NCBI GenBank assembly: GCA_002427465.1
Contig: DIRC01000041.1
Coordinates: 1 to 22,549, forward strand
Source: Clostridiales bacterium UBA5446
GTDB lineage: Bacteria > Bacillota > Clostridia > Oscillospirales > Oscillospiraceae
DNA length: 22,549 bases
Reading direction: 5' to 3'
In this document: piece by piece, positions 15,317 through 21,774 of the stretch
Numbering within the stretch: position 1 is the first letter of the stretch
How the letters are laid out: the number at the start of each line of letters is the position of its first letter
Notes under the pieces: model-generated
What the model was told of the DNA's origin: nothing
The model's database searches: none
What the model saw: the letters and a program-made list of their open reading frames with translations, nothing else
Made by a program: the position numbers and the translations under genes

Positions 15317-15411
15317 TGGCAGCGGATGCGGATACGGCACCGCGGTATATCCCTTCGTACGGCGGCAACTTCCCATCCGCCGTCACTTAACGCGCCGTTC
15401 CTACTCTGTCA
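15317..15411 (-). ncRNA. Tetrahydrofolate (THF) riboswitch aptamer
   Basis: The minus strand carries the class hallmarks in order: GAGTAG, GCGTTAAGTG, GGATGGGA-GTTGCC, ACGAAG, CCGCGGTG and ATCCGCTGCC. P3 is ACGGCGG with CCGCCGT, P2 is ACGGC with GCCGT, and P1 is UGACAG (15411-15406) with CUGCCA (15322-15317), with one mismatch. It sits directly upstream of folT, a known THF riboswitch target. I find no convincing promoter of its own just upstream. Confidence 0.87.
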
Positions 15412-15728
15412 TATTCTTTCGGCAAATCCTTGCCTCCAGTCAAGTATACACAAGATTGCTTCCGCTGCATAGCGGGAAAAACAAAAAAACTTCCGCTGCT
15501 CTGATCCTGAAAAACCGTCATTTTCATGACATCGGAAATATGACGGCCATTTTCGCCGGTCAACAGGTCTGTTCTTCGGCGTGTATTGGCTCGGTCAAAA
15601 GCTTGTTCAGCGGCGCGCCCCGCCCCGGCGGTCATGTCCGCGCCCAGAAAAAGCTCTGCCTCCGGGAGTTCAGGATATACGGACATGCCTGGATAAACCG
15701 GATAGCCAATCTCCGCACATTTTTTCAT
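15387..15728 (-). pseudogene. Doubtful ORF, possible cyclase-family remnant
   Basis: This 113-codon frame starts 20 bases after the panB stop, with GGAAGG directly abutting its ATG, which is poor spacing. Residues 10-27 (PVYPGMSVYPELPEAELF) resemble the N-terminus of putative cyclase/kynurenine formamidase proteins (PF04199). A later stretch (ENGRHISDV) loosely recalls the part after their His-rich HxGTHxD motif, but that motif itself is missing. The frame ends inside the THF aptamer (GTTAAGTG), so its last codons overlap RNA-constrained sequence. I take it as a decayed fragment or a chance frame, with low certainty. Confidence 0.35.
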
Positions 15729-15748
15729 CCTTCCGCTTCTTTTCTGAT

Positions 15749-16516
15749 TTAGTCTTCGGCGGGCGGTATCTCCACCTTTTTATTAAAGCTGAATTCTTCC
15801 GTGGGAAAAGCCCCGCTGAGGGTTTCCTCATGAAACTGGTTGAGCCCTTCTACCATAGCTTCGCGGATCTGGGCGAACTGCTTGACAAACTTGGGCTTGA
15901 AATCACCGTACATGCCCAGCAGATCATGTGTGAGCAGCACCTGGCAGTCCACGTCCGGTCCCGCGCCGATGCCCAGAATCGGAATGCGCACAGCTTCGCG
16001 CACCGCCTTTGCAACCACGCTGGGCACACACTCCAGCACAATGGAAAATGCGCCGGCATTCTCAAGGGCCCTTGCGTCCTCATTCAGCTTCCGCGCACCT
16101 TCCGGCGTTCCCCCCTGAACCTTGAATCCGCCGAAGGACGTAGCCGACTGAGGCGTCAGCCCAATATGCCCCATGACCGGAATGCCCAAATTAACCATGC
16201 GTTTGATCGTGGGCGCCATAACACGCCCGCCCTCCAGCTTAATGCAGTCACAATTTGTCTCCATCAGTATCCTGCATGCGCTGGCTATGGCCTGTTCCGG
16301 GCCGGTCTCATAGGAACCGAAAGGCATGTCCCCAACCACAAAGGTATTCGGCGCGCCCTTCACCACGGGCCTGATATGATGGATCATGTCCTCCAGCGTC
16401 ACCCCCACCGTTGTCGTATAGCCCAGCATAATCATGCCCAGCGAATCGACGACGAGGATCACCTCCACGTCGCTGTCGTCCACTATGGAGGCTGTTGTGT
16501 AATCATAGGCTGTCAC
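15749..16516 (-). CDS. panB: Ketopantoate hydroxymethyltransferase, body of a frameshifted gene
   Basis: PanB transfers a hydroxymethyl group from methylene-THF to 2-oxoisovalerate to give ketopantoate, the first step to pantothenate and CoA. The frame holds the barrel with the metal and catalytic residues: VVDSLG (Asp24), GDMPFG (Asp63), IKLEGG (Lys93, Glu95) and LECVPS (Glu162), with numbering from the GTG at 16514-16516. The family N-terminus, ending in AYDYT, starts about 23 residues earlier, and that part is in another frame (see 16514-16584). The GTG has no good ribosome binding site and no other start exists between it and an upstream TGA. Either the gene is damaged or one base is missing from the assembly. 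No panC or panD is nearby. Confidence 0.8.
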   Translation of the reverse strand: MTAYDYTTASIVDDSDVEVILVVDSLGMIMLGYTTTVGVTLEDMIHHIRPVVKGAPNTFVVGDMPFGSYETGPEQAIASACRILMETNCDCIKLEGGRVMAPTIKRMVNLGIPVMGHIGLTPQSATSFGGFKVQGGTPEGARKLNEDARALENAGAFSIVLECVPSVVAKAVREAVRIPILGIGAGPDVDCQVLLTHDLLGMYGDFKPKFVKQFAQIREAMVEGLNQFHEETLSGAFPTEEFSFNKKVEIPPAED

Positions 16517-16584
16517 GTAGGCGAATTTTCGTCCCTCATCCTTGTACTTTGAAAATCAAGAACCGTCATTTTCTTCTTACCCAT
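16514..16584 (-). pseudogene. panB: 5' end of panB, out of frame by one base
   Basis: Behind AAGGAAG an ATG at 16582-16584 (with an in-frame ATG at 16588-16590) reads MGKKKMTVLDFQ, the typical PanB start, and then meets a stop. The expected continuation KYKDEGRKFAYVTAYDY is present in the next frame. One extra A at the AAA of CAAAG near 16547-16549 would restore a normal protein of about 278 residues. The site does not match a canonical -1 slippery heptamer. Confidence 0.8.
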
Positions 16585-16620
16585 AGCCATTCTTCCTTTC
16601 AGGTATATTTTACTCCCCGC

Positions 16621-16637
16621 ATGAGGCATGGCCTCAT
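16621..16637 (-). promoter_or_regulatory. Small hairpin in the panB leader
   Basis: ATGAGGC-ATG-GCCTCAT forms a perfect 7-bp stem with a 3-nt loop, just inside the predicted start of the panB message. Role unknown. Confidence 0.4.
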
Positions 16638-16646
16638 CATCTCAAA

Positions 16647-16675
16647 AGTATATATACCTTGTGCATTACCGCCAA
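16647..16675 (-). promoter_or_regulatory. Promoter of panB
   Basis: On the minus strand TTGGCG (16670-16675), 17-base spacer, TATACT (16647-16652). The predicted leader is about 55 nt. Confidence 0.55.
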
Positions 16676-16812
16676 TATTGCTGCATATCATAGCACATTT
16701 TTGTATGATCCGCCATTGCAGGATTAATTGATAATTCCAATATCTCACCCTTTACTCGCGGTATGATGTGGTGGCCATCGCAAGAATTTTGTATTATAAT
16801 TTCAGCCTTTCC

Positions 16813-16841
16813 TTGATCCGGCTCTGAAAATATGTTATATT
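16813..16841 (+). promoter_or_regulatory. Promoter of the etfBA leader
   Basis: TTGATC (16813-16818), 17-base spacer, TATATT (16836-16841). It would start a message near 16848, about 330 nt before etfB. Confidence 0.55.
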
Positions 16842-16847
16842 TTGATC

Positions 16848-17179
16848 ATGGCGTGAAAAAAATTTATGAATAATAGGTTCCCGTGTACGAACCGCACTCC
16901 CGTGTCCATTCAAATTTCCGAAAATCTGACTTCGATGATTCTGGTCGGGGGAAAATCAATGAAAACGCGGCCACGAACCATAGCTCCATCCGGCAAAAGC
17001 TGGAGATGCGGTACGGCAGCGGCGCAAGCCCGGCTATGCGATATCACACGCTTGTGGCGATCGACGATATTCGCAGCATTCAATGAATTTTACAGGCCAT
17101 TTTTAAATGATGGACCCAAATCGAATACCAACTCCAGAAAATCTGTGCAAGAACAACCATATCATAAGGAGGAGAGTAC
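16848..17179 (+). other. Long leader of etfBA, no confident gene
   Basis: This stretch is less codon-like than its surroundings. A frame starting at ATG 16960 behind GGGGG runs 75 codons and overlaps the etfB start (ATGTTGA). Another frame (16883-17086) codes 67 residues. Neither has a recognisable domain, and both look like chance frames or decayed sequence. Locally AGCTCCATCC and GGAGATGC can pair weakly. I see no known riboswitch. The last 15 bases hold the strong AAGGAGGAG of etfB. Confidence 0.4.
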
Positions 17180-17980
17180 ATGTTGAAGATCCTGGCATGC
17201 GTAAAGCAGGTGCCGGACGTGGACCAGATGCGCATGGACCCGGAAACCGGAAATCTGATCCGGGAGGGCGTACCTGCAATTCTCAATCCGCTGGATGCCA
17301 ACGCGGTCTCAGCCGCGGTGAAGGTGAAGGAAACCTACGGCGGAGAAATCACCCTGATCACTATGGGCCCGCCGGCGGCGGAAGCTGTGCTGCGGGAGTG
17401 CCTAGCGGTTGGATGTGACAGGGCGATATTGGTGACCGACCGGGCTTTCGGCAACGCGGATACCCTGGCAACCAGTTATTCCATTGTCTCAGCGGCAAAT
17501 CTGATCGATAAATTCGATCTGATTTTTTGCGGGAAAGAAACCCTTGACGGGGCAACCGGCCAGATGGGCGCCCAGCTGGCCGAGGGTTTTGACGCGGCCC
17601 AGATCACTTCGGCGTCACACATAATGAAGATCGATACGGAAAACGGAACCCTGGTCGTCGAGCGGGAGTTGGAGACCGGCATTGAAACCCTGGAAGTCAC
17701 CACGCCCTGCCTGTTCACCATGGAAAAAACCCATTATCCGGTGCGCATCCCTAATCTGAAAGGGAAGATGGCGGCAAAAAAAGCAAAAATCATCACCCTG
17801 ACGGCGAACGATATCCCCGGATTGGACAGGGCGCGCATCGGCGATCCCGGTTCGCCCACCAAAGTGCCCCGCATGTTCCCGCCCATTATGCCCGAACCGG
17901 GCGTTATCCTGGACGAAGGCTCAGTGGACAAGACCGTCGGCAAGCTCTTCGGCTTGCTTGCCGCGGACGGCTGCATTTAG
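17180..17980 (+). CDS. etfB: Electron transfer flavoprotein, beta subunit
   Basis: This is the small subunit of the FAD/AMP-binding ETF heterodimer, which passes electrons between acyl-CoA or other flavin dehydrogenases and the electron transport chain, in the cytoplasm. The 266-residue protein has the family start LKILACVKQVPD, then LNPLDANAVSAAVKVKE, ITLITMGPP, DRAFGNADTLATSY, and the signature region CGKETLDGATGQMGAQLAE followed by the central strand and loop. AAGGAGGAG precedes the ATG by about five bases. etfA follows nine bases after the stop. No acyl-CoA dehydrogenase is in the window, so the partner enzyme is unknown, as is whether this ETF is of the bifurcating type. Confidence 0.93.
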   Translation: MLKILACVKQVPDVDQMRMDPETGNLIREGVPAILNPLDANAVSAAVKVKETYGGEITLITMGPPAAEAVLRECLAVGCDRAILVTDRAFGNADTLATSYSIVSAANLIDKFDLIFCGKETLDGATGQMGAQLAEGFDAAQITSASHIMKIDTENGTLVVERELETGIETLEVTTPCLFTMEKTHYPVRIPNLKGKMAAKKAKIITLTANDIPGLDRARIGDPGSPTKVPRMFPPIMPEPGVILDEGSVDKTVGKLFGLLAADGCI

Positions 17981-17989
17981 GAGGATGAC

Positions 17990-18994
17990 ATGATGGATAA
18001 GAGCGCATATCAAAACATGTGGGTTTATATAGAGCATGACGGAAAGACCGTGCATCCGGTCTCCCTGGAGCTGTGCTGCGAGGTACGGAAGCTCTGCGAT
18101 CTATCCGGAGACCGGCTGATCGCAGTGATCGCCGGAGATCTGGCGGAAGATGAGATCCGGCGGATAGAGGACTGCGCCATTGATGGAATTATCTTCGTCT
18201 CCGGCACGGGTTATGAAAGATATAACACCGAGGCTTATACTAATCTGTTCACCGTCCTCTGCGGGAAATACAGGCCCTCGGCGGTATTTGTGGGCGGAAC
18301 CACAAACGGTCGGGACTTCGCCCCGCGCTTCGCCGCGCGGCTGGAGACCGGCTGCACTTCCGACGCCACAGAGGTGGTCTATAACCCCGAGACAACGGAT
18401 ATAGAGTTTATCGAGCCGGCCGCCGGCGGCAAGATCATGGCGGTCATCACCATCCCGGAGCTTCGGCCTCAGGTTGGCACCATTCGCCCCGGCACCTTTA
18501 AATACGCCCCGGCCGGCCGAAAAGAGAAGATTGATATACTTCGCGAAGAAATCAGCTTCAACACCGGGGATATCCGCACAAAATTCCTGTCCTTTTGCGA
18601 GGACGAATTCGATCCGGAGCTTGACATTGAAAGCTCCCCCGTGATTATTTGTATCGGAAACGGCCTGTCCGGCGGGGAAGCCCTGGAACAATACCGGGAG
18701 CTGGCAAAACTGCTGGGCGGAAAAATCGCGTGCACACGGCCGCTGTATGACCGGGAGATCTTGCCGTACAAGCTGCAGGTCGGCCAGTCCGGCGTCATGA
18801 TCAAGCCCAAGCTGTATATCGGTTTCGGGATTTCCGGCGCGGTGAACCACGTGACGGGCGTGGAGGCGGATAGGTTCATCGCGGTGAACAACGATCCCGG
18901 CGCACCCATATTCAACTATTGCGACTACGGTATCGTCGGCGATATGGATCAGGTCTGTCAGGCCATGATTCAGGCCATCAAGGCAAACGGATAA
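17990..18994 (+). CDS. etfA: Electron transfer flavoprotein, alpha subunit
   Basis: This is the large ETF subunit, which carries the FAD that accepts and donates electrons. The N-terminal part (to about residue 195) is the ETF fold shared with EtfB. The C-terminal domain binds FAD and shows VGQSGVMIKPKLYIGFGISG, AVNHVTGVEADRFIAVNNDP and APIFNYCDYGIVGD, all canonical. Length (334 aa) is usual, and no ferredoxin domain is fused at the N-terminus. AGGAGG overlaps the etfB stop codon, so translation of the pair is probably coupled. Two ATGs (17990, 17993) are possible; the spacing of eight bases slightly favours the second. No terminator is obvious right after it. Confidence 0.93.
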   Translation: MMDKSAYQNMWVYIEHDGKTVHPVSLELCCEVRKLCDLSGDRLIAVIAGDLAEDEIRRIEDCAIDGIIFVSGTGYERYNTEAYTNLFTVLCGKYRPSAVFVGGTTNGRDFAPRFAARLETGCTSDATEVVYNPETTDIEFIEPAAGGKIMAVITIPELRPQVGTIRPGTFKYAPAGRKEKIDILREEISFNTGDIRTKFLSFCEDEFDPELDIESSPVIICIGNGLSGGEALEQYRELAKLLGGKIACTRPLYDREILPYKLQVGQSGVMIKPKLYIGFGISGAVNHVTGVEADRFIAVNNDPGAPIFNYCDYGIVGDMDQVCQAMIQAIKANG

Positions 18995-19009
18995 AGCCGC
19001 AGACTTGTA

Positions 19010-19090
19010 TTTCCAGATTTTTGGGATTGCGTTTTTTGTAATTATTTGTTACCCTTTAGTAGTCCATTCGGACAACTCTAAATCTGGAGG
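19010..19090 (+). promoter_or_regulatory. Long-range anti-ribosome-binding-site pairing before the 28-residue peptide gene
   Basis: TCCAGATTT (19012-19020) is fully complementary to AAATCTGGA (19080-19088), with two further G-U pairs at 19010-19011 reaching the GG of the ribosome binding site at 19089-19090. A transcript reading through from etfA would contain both arms. One starting at the promoter at 19027-19055 would lack the left arm. Confidence 0.55.
19027..19055 (+). promoter_or_regulatory. Weak candidate promoter of the peptide gene
   Basis: TTGCGT (19027-19032), 17-base spacer, TACCCT (19050-19055). The -10 is poor. The start would be near 19062, about 25 nt before the GGAGG. Confidence 0.35.
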
Positions 19091-19098
19091 TACATTAT

Positions 19099-19185
19099 AT
19101 GTGCAATTACTTCTTTAGCTGTATGTCTGGTTGCGGTTCTTTCTTCCAGTACATTCTTCAGTGCTTCGGCAAATCCTGCAGCTAA
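19099..19185 (+). CDS. Cys-rich peptide of 28 residues
   Basis: ATG at 19099 follows CTGGAGG by eight bases, and the frame ends at TAA 19183-19185. The product has five Cys (positions 2, 8, 12, 22, 27), six aromatic residues, only one charged side chain (Lys25), and the segments CMSGCGSFF and QCFGKSC. It has no signal peptide. A strong terminator starts 11 bases after the stop, so it looks like a dedicated single-gene unit. I do not recognise it: a metal- or cluster-binding peptide, a precursor of a modified peptide, a small membrane-associated regulator or a leader peptide are all open. No maturase gene is adjacent. It lies between etfBA and an exported flavin reductase. Confidence 0.6.
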   Translation: MCNYFFSCMSGCGSFFQYILQCFGKSCS

Positions 19186-19195
19186 GAACGAACTC

Positions 19196-19232
19196 AAACG
19201 GCCCCGCCCCAGGCGGGGCCGTTTCTGATTTT
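19196..19232 (+). terminator. Strong terminator after the peptide gene
   Basis: AAACGGCCCCGCC (19196-19208) pairs with GGCGGGGCCGTTT (19212-19224) around a CCA loop, followed by CTGATTTTA. Confidence 0.85.
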
Positions 19233-19395
19233 ACCCCTTTCCGTATCCGCTCAAGGCCGGTGCAATTGAGGGTGCAAGCAGCTTGGGCAGCCCCGGTACA
19301 GTCCACATGACGATAACCACGCAGTAGGCCGCCGCGGCAATCTTTTCGCTTTTCCGCATAGGCCCCACCGACGCACCGATAATTATCATAGCAAT
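19231..19395 (-). pseudogene. Fragment resembling an SLC13 (DASS) anion transporter
   Basis: The minus-strand frame codes about 55 residues: IAMIIIGASVGPMRKSEKIA, then a membrane-like AAAAYCVVIVMWTVPGLPKL, then LLAPSIAPALSGYGKG and a stop. The order G-P-M-x3-EK, hydrophobic helix with W, LP resembles the middle of divalent-anion:Na+ symporters. It has no ribosome binding site, and its only upstream ATG lies inside a hairpin, so it is probably a remnant. It sits just downstream of the exported reductase gene, where a dicarboxylate carrier would make sense. The family match is from memory and short. Confidence 0.38.
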
Positions 19396-19437
19396 AGAAT
19401 TCAGCCGCAAATGGTTATCCATTTGCGGCTGAATTCT
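19396..19437. terminator. Hairpin with a perfect 19-bp stem, terminator of the reductase gene
   Basis: Bases 19396-19414 pair perfectly with 19419-19437 around a TTAT loop. It lies 24 bases after the stop of the minus-strand reductase gene. The tail on that side (ATTGCT) is poor in T, so termination may be partial. An end of a small mobile element is the alternative, but no second copy is seen. Confidence 0.6.
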
Positions 19438-19460
19438 TTATTGCTCCGGTGTTGTCAGTC

Positions 19461-21572
19461 TCAGGTGCTTGCCTTTGCCAGCGCTGAGTTAACAGCGGCG
19501 GCGAAACCCTCCTTAGTTCTGGTCGCACCGCTTACCGCATCAATCTGCGTAGACTGATTGGCAATGGTTTCGTCTATGTACGTTGGAAGGGCCATGGCGC
19601 CGATGTCTTGGCTCTCGCTCTGCTTATCCACGGTGATCTTTGTGATCTTGCCGGAGGCAATGGTCACGGTGACGTCGATATCATCCCCATAGACGCCCTT
19701 TCCGGTTCCCTGATAAGAGCCGTCTTTCCATTTGCCTGATGAAGCAGCCGTATTGGCAGCAATAGCGGTGGTGCCAGTTTCCTCAACCGTACCGGAACCG
19801 CCTGGCAAAGTGTTTGCGTGTTTTCCGGCCAGACGGCCAAAGGTATAGCAGCGGCCGATTGAAAGTCCGGTTGCATGGAACGGATAGTCTGCGCCGCCGT
19901 AGAACTGGCCGCCCAGATTGCCCACGCAGTAAAGGCCCTCGATGGGTTTTTTGTCGGCGTCAAGCGCCTGGCCGTCGGCATTCGTGTATACGCCGGAAAC
20001 CAGTGCTGAAACACGCAGGTGACGGCGGATTCCATAAAACGGCGGGGTCTTTATAGCGTTCATCCACTTGGTATCTTTGCCGTAGTCCTCATCTTTGCCC
20101 TTCTCGCACAGCTCGTTGTAGCGCTCGACAGAGGCCAAGAACGCGTCTTTATCTTCGATGCCCAGCTTGCCGGCCAGTTCTTCGAGCGTGTCGGCGCGCC
20201 AGGTGTCGATTAGGTAAGGGAACACGCCGGTGCGGGGTTTGCCGTCATGAGAAGCGGCATATTCCTCATCCGAGATTGCGGGCATGTATTTCTCCATGAC
20301 CGTGGGTGGAACCAGGGAGTCGAAAGCCTCATGCTCCATATAGCCGCTGTCATAGATTTGGCAGTACCATCCAAGCGAACCCTCGTCTGGATTGTCATAG
20401 TTCTTGCCGCCCTTATAAATGTCCTGATGCAGCATGACGTCATTCATGTAGACAAATCCAATGAATTCGTTGCAGAAGCGCTTGCCTTTCATATTGACAT
20501 ACAGGAACGGCTCCTCATACATCAGGCCGGCATCGAAATCGTGGAGCATTTTTGTATGACCACGGTTTTCCATGACGGCACCGGCCGTGACAGCCAGCAA
20601 ATGACCGTCTCCCGTCTTCTGATACTGCTTCTTATCAAAGTGCTCCACATCGGGGCACCAGTGTTTGACCATGGCGGGGTTGTTCTGATAATCGCCGGTC
20701 GCAAGAATAACGGCTTTGTTGGCGTTGAATTTCACATAGCTGCCGTCGCTGAGCTTGCCGATGGCGCCGACGACCTTGTTACCATCCTTGACCAGCTGTA
20801 CGCAGGACGTGCTGTAGTAAACTTTCATGTGATCCGAATACTGCTCCGCCGCCTCATCCAGAACATAGCCCAGGAACGTGCCGATGTTGTTGGGCTTGGG
20901 GCCCATCCAAGGTGCGTACATATGGGCTTTGGCAGTGCCATAATCAAATTCGCTGTAACGCTTATCGGTCCACACACCCGTAAAGTCCTGACTTGTATCC
21001 AGGTAGGCAAACAGCCCCTTGTCATTGGGTTTTTCGGCTGATGTTCCGTTCAAACGCGCGCGATCATAGACCCAGTTTACCGCTTCGCCCGAATTCATGA
21101 CATAGGCCTTGAGCAGTTCTGGATCAGCACGCCAGTTGCACAGGCTGTTGGTCTGCTGAACGTAACGCAACAGACCATCGGTATCGCTCTGATCCCGAAT
21201 CAGGCCCGAACCGCAGTTGCCCTGTGACACCACAGTGCTCTGCTTTTGAAGCACAACCACGGAACTCCCCGCCTCTGCGGCGGTAACCGCAGCCGGAACA
21301 CCGGCGGCGCCGGCTCCCACAACCACGATATCGGCCGTGACCTCGCCGGCGAACGTCGTTATGGCCTCCAACTCAACGCTGGAATCCTTGAATTCCTCAA
21401 GTGTTAAGGATTCCGGGATGTTCGAAGAGCTGGTATCATTGGAGGTCTTGTCTTCTGTTGGCGTACCGTTATTCTGCGCTGTTCCGCAGCCGGTCAGCCC
21501 CATGATGCCGATGCTTGCCGCGCCCACCGCGGCGCCCTTGAGAAAGTCTCTGCGTGAAATGTTGTTGCTCAT
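19461..21572 (-). CDS. Exported FAD/FMN flavoprotein reductase (fumarate-reductase-like)
   Basis: This 703-residue lipoprotein begins with a Tat signal (SRRDFLK, 6-12) and a lipobox ending at Cys29. A Thr/Ser-rich linker leads to an FAD_binding_2 domain (VVVGAGAAG, 82-90). The C-terminal FMN_bind domain (about 613-703) has the SGAT motif (681-684), whose Thr receives FMN covalently from ApbE. Such proteins reduce external electron acceptors such as fumarate, urocanate or cinnamates in anaerobic respiration. The HHTMGG and GANRLGG motifs of fumarate reductases are replaced by LRVSALVSG (about 519-527) and FHATGLSIGR (about 565-574), so the acceptor is probably not fumarate. The ATG at 21572 follows AAAGGAGGGG. 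The divergent TetR-type gene is the likely regulator. Confidence 0.9.
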   Translation of the reverse strand: MSNNISRRDFLKGAAVGAASIGIMGLTGCGTAQNNGTPTEDKTSNDTSSSNIPESLTLEEFKDSSVELEAITTFAGEVTADIVVVGAGAAGVPAAVTAAEAGSSVVVLQKQSTVVSQGNCGSGLIRDQSDTDGLLRYVQQTNSLCNWRADPELLKAYVMNSGEAVNWVYDRARLNGTSAEKPNDKGLFAYLDTSQDFTGVWTDKRYSEFDYGTAKAHMYAPWMGPKPNNIGTFLGYVLDEAAEQYSDHMKVYYSTSCVQLVKDGNKVVGAIGKLSDGSYVKFNANKAVILATGDYQNNPAMVKHWCPDVEHFDKKQYQKTGDGHLLAVTAGAVMENRGHTKMLHDFDAGLMYEEPFLYVNMKGKRFCNEFIGFVYMNDVMLHQDIYKGGKNYDNPDEGSLGWYCQIYDSGYMEHEAFDSLVPPTVMEKYMPAISDEEYAASHDGKPRTGVFPYLIDTWRADTLEELAGKLGIEDKDAFLASVERYNELCEKGKDEDYGKDTKWMNAIKTPPFYGIRRHLRVSALVSGVYTNADGQALDADKKPIEGLYCVGNLGGQFYGGADYPFHATGLSIGRCYTFGRLAGKHANTLPGGSGTVEETGTTAIAANTAASSGKWKDGSYQGTGKGVYGDDIDVTVTIASGKITKITVDKQSESQDIGAMALPTYIDETIANQSTQIDAVSGATRTKEGFAAAVNSALAKAST

Positions 21573-21640
21573 TGTATCCCCTCCTTTTGCAATTTGCACG
21601 ACCACAATCATAATTGTCAAATTAATGACATCTAATTTAT

Positions 21641-21670
21641 TTTATAAGATATTCTAGCAGATTTCATCAA
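21641..21670 (-). promoter_or_regulatory. Promoter of the reductase gene
   Basis: On the minus strand TTGATG (21665-21670), 18-base spacer, TATAAA (21641-21646). The leader would be about 60 nt. Confidence 0.5.
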
Positions 21671-21774
21671 ACATTTTTGTCGAAAAGTCCAACTCTATGA
21701 ACAAATTATGGAAGTTGTCCAAAATTGCTGCTAAAATTTGTGTTTACGTTTATTTTATTTTCCGGATCTTTATG

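Noticed and set aside
15420..15440. Dedicated promoter for the folT riboswitch (TATACT and TTGACT nearby on the minus strand)
   Set aside because: TATACT lacks a partner -35 at proper spacing, and TTGACT lacks a -10 at 16-18 bases. Transcription from panB remains the simpler reading.
15581..16552. Plus-strand open frame of 323 codons opposite panB
   Set aside because: The minus strand carries all PanB catalytic motifs. The plus frame is His/Arg-rich noise.
16547..16555. Programmed -1 frameshift as explanation for panB
   Set aside because: The junction does not match the X XXY YYZ slippery pattern, and PanB is not known to be recoded. A deletion or assembly error is simpler.
16599..16860. 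Riboswitch or RNA gene in the panB-etfB intergenic region
   Set aside because: Apart from a 7-bp hairpin and two divergent promoters I see no conserved RNA motif.
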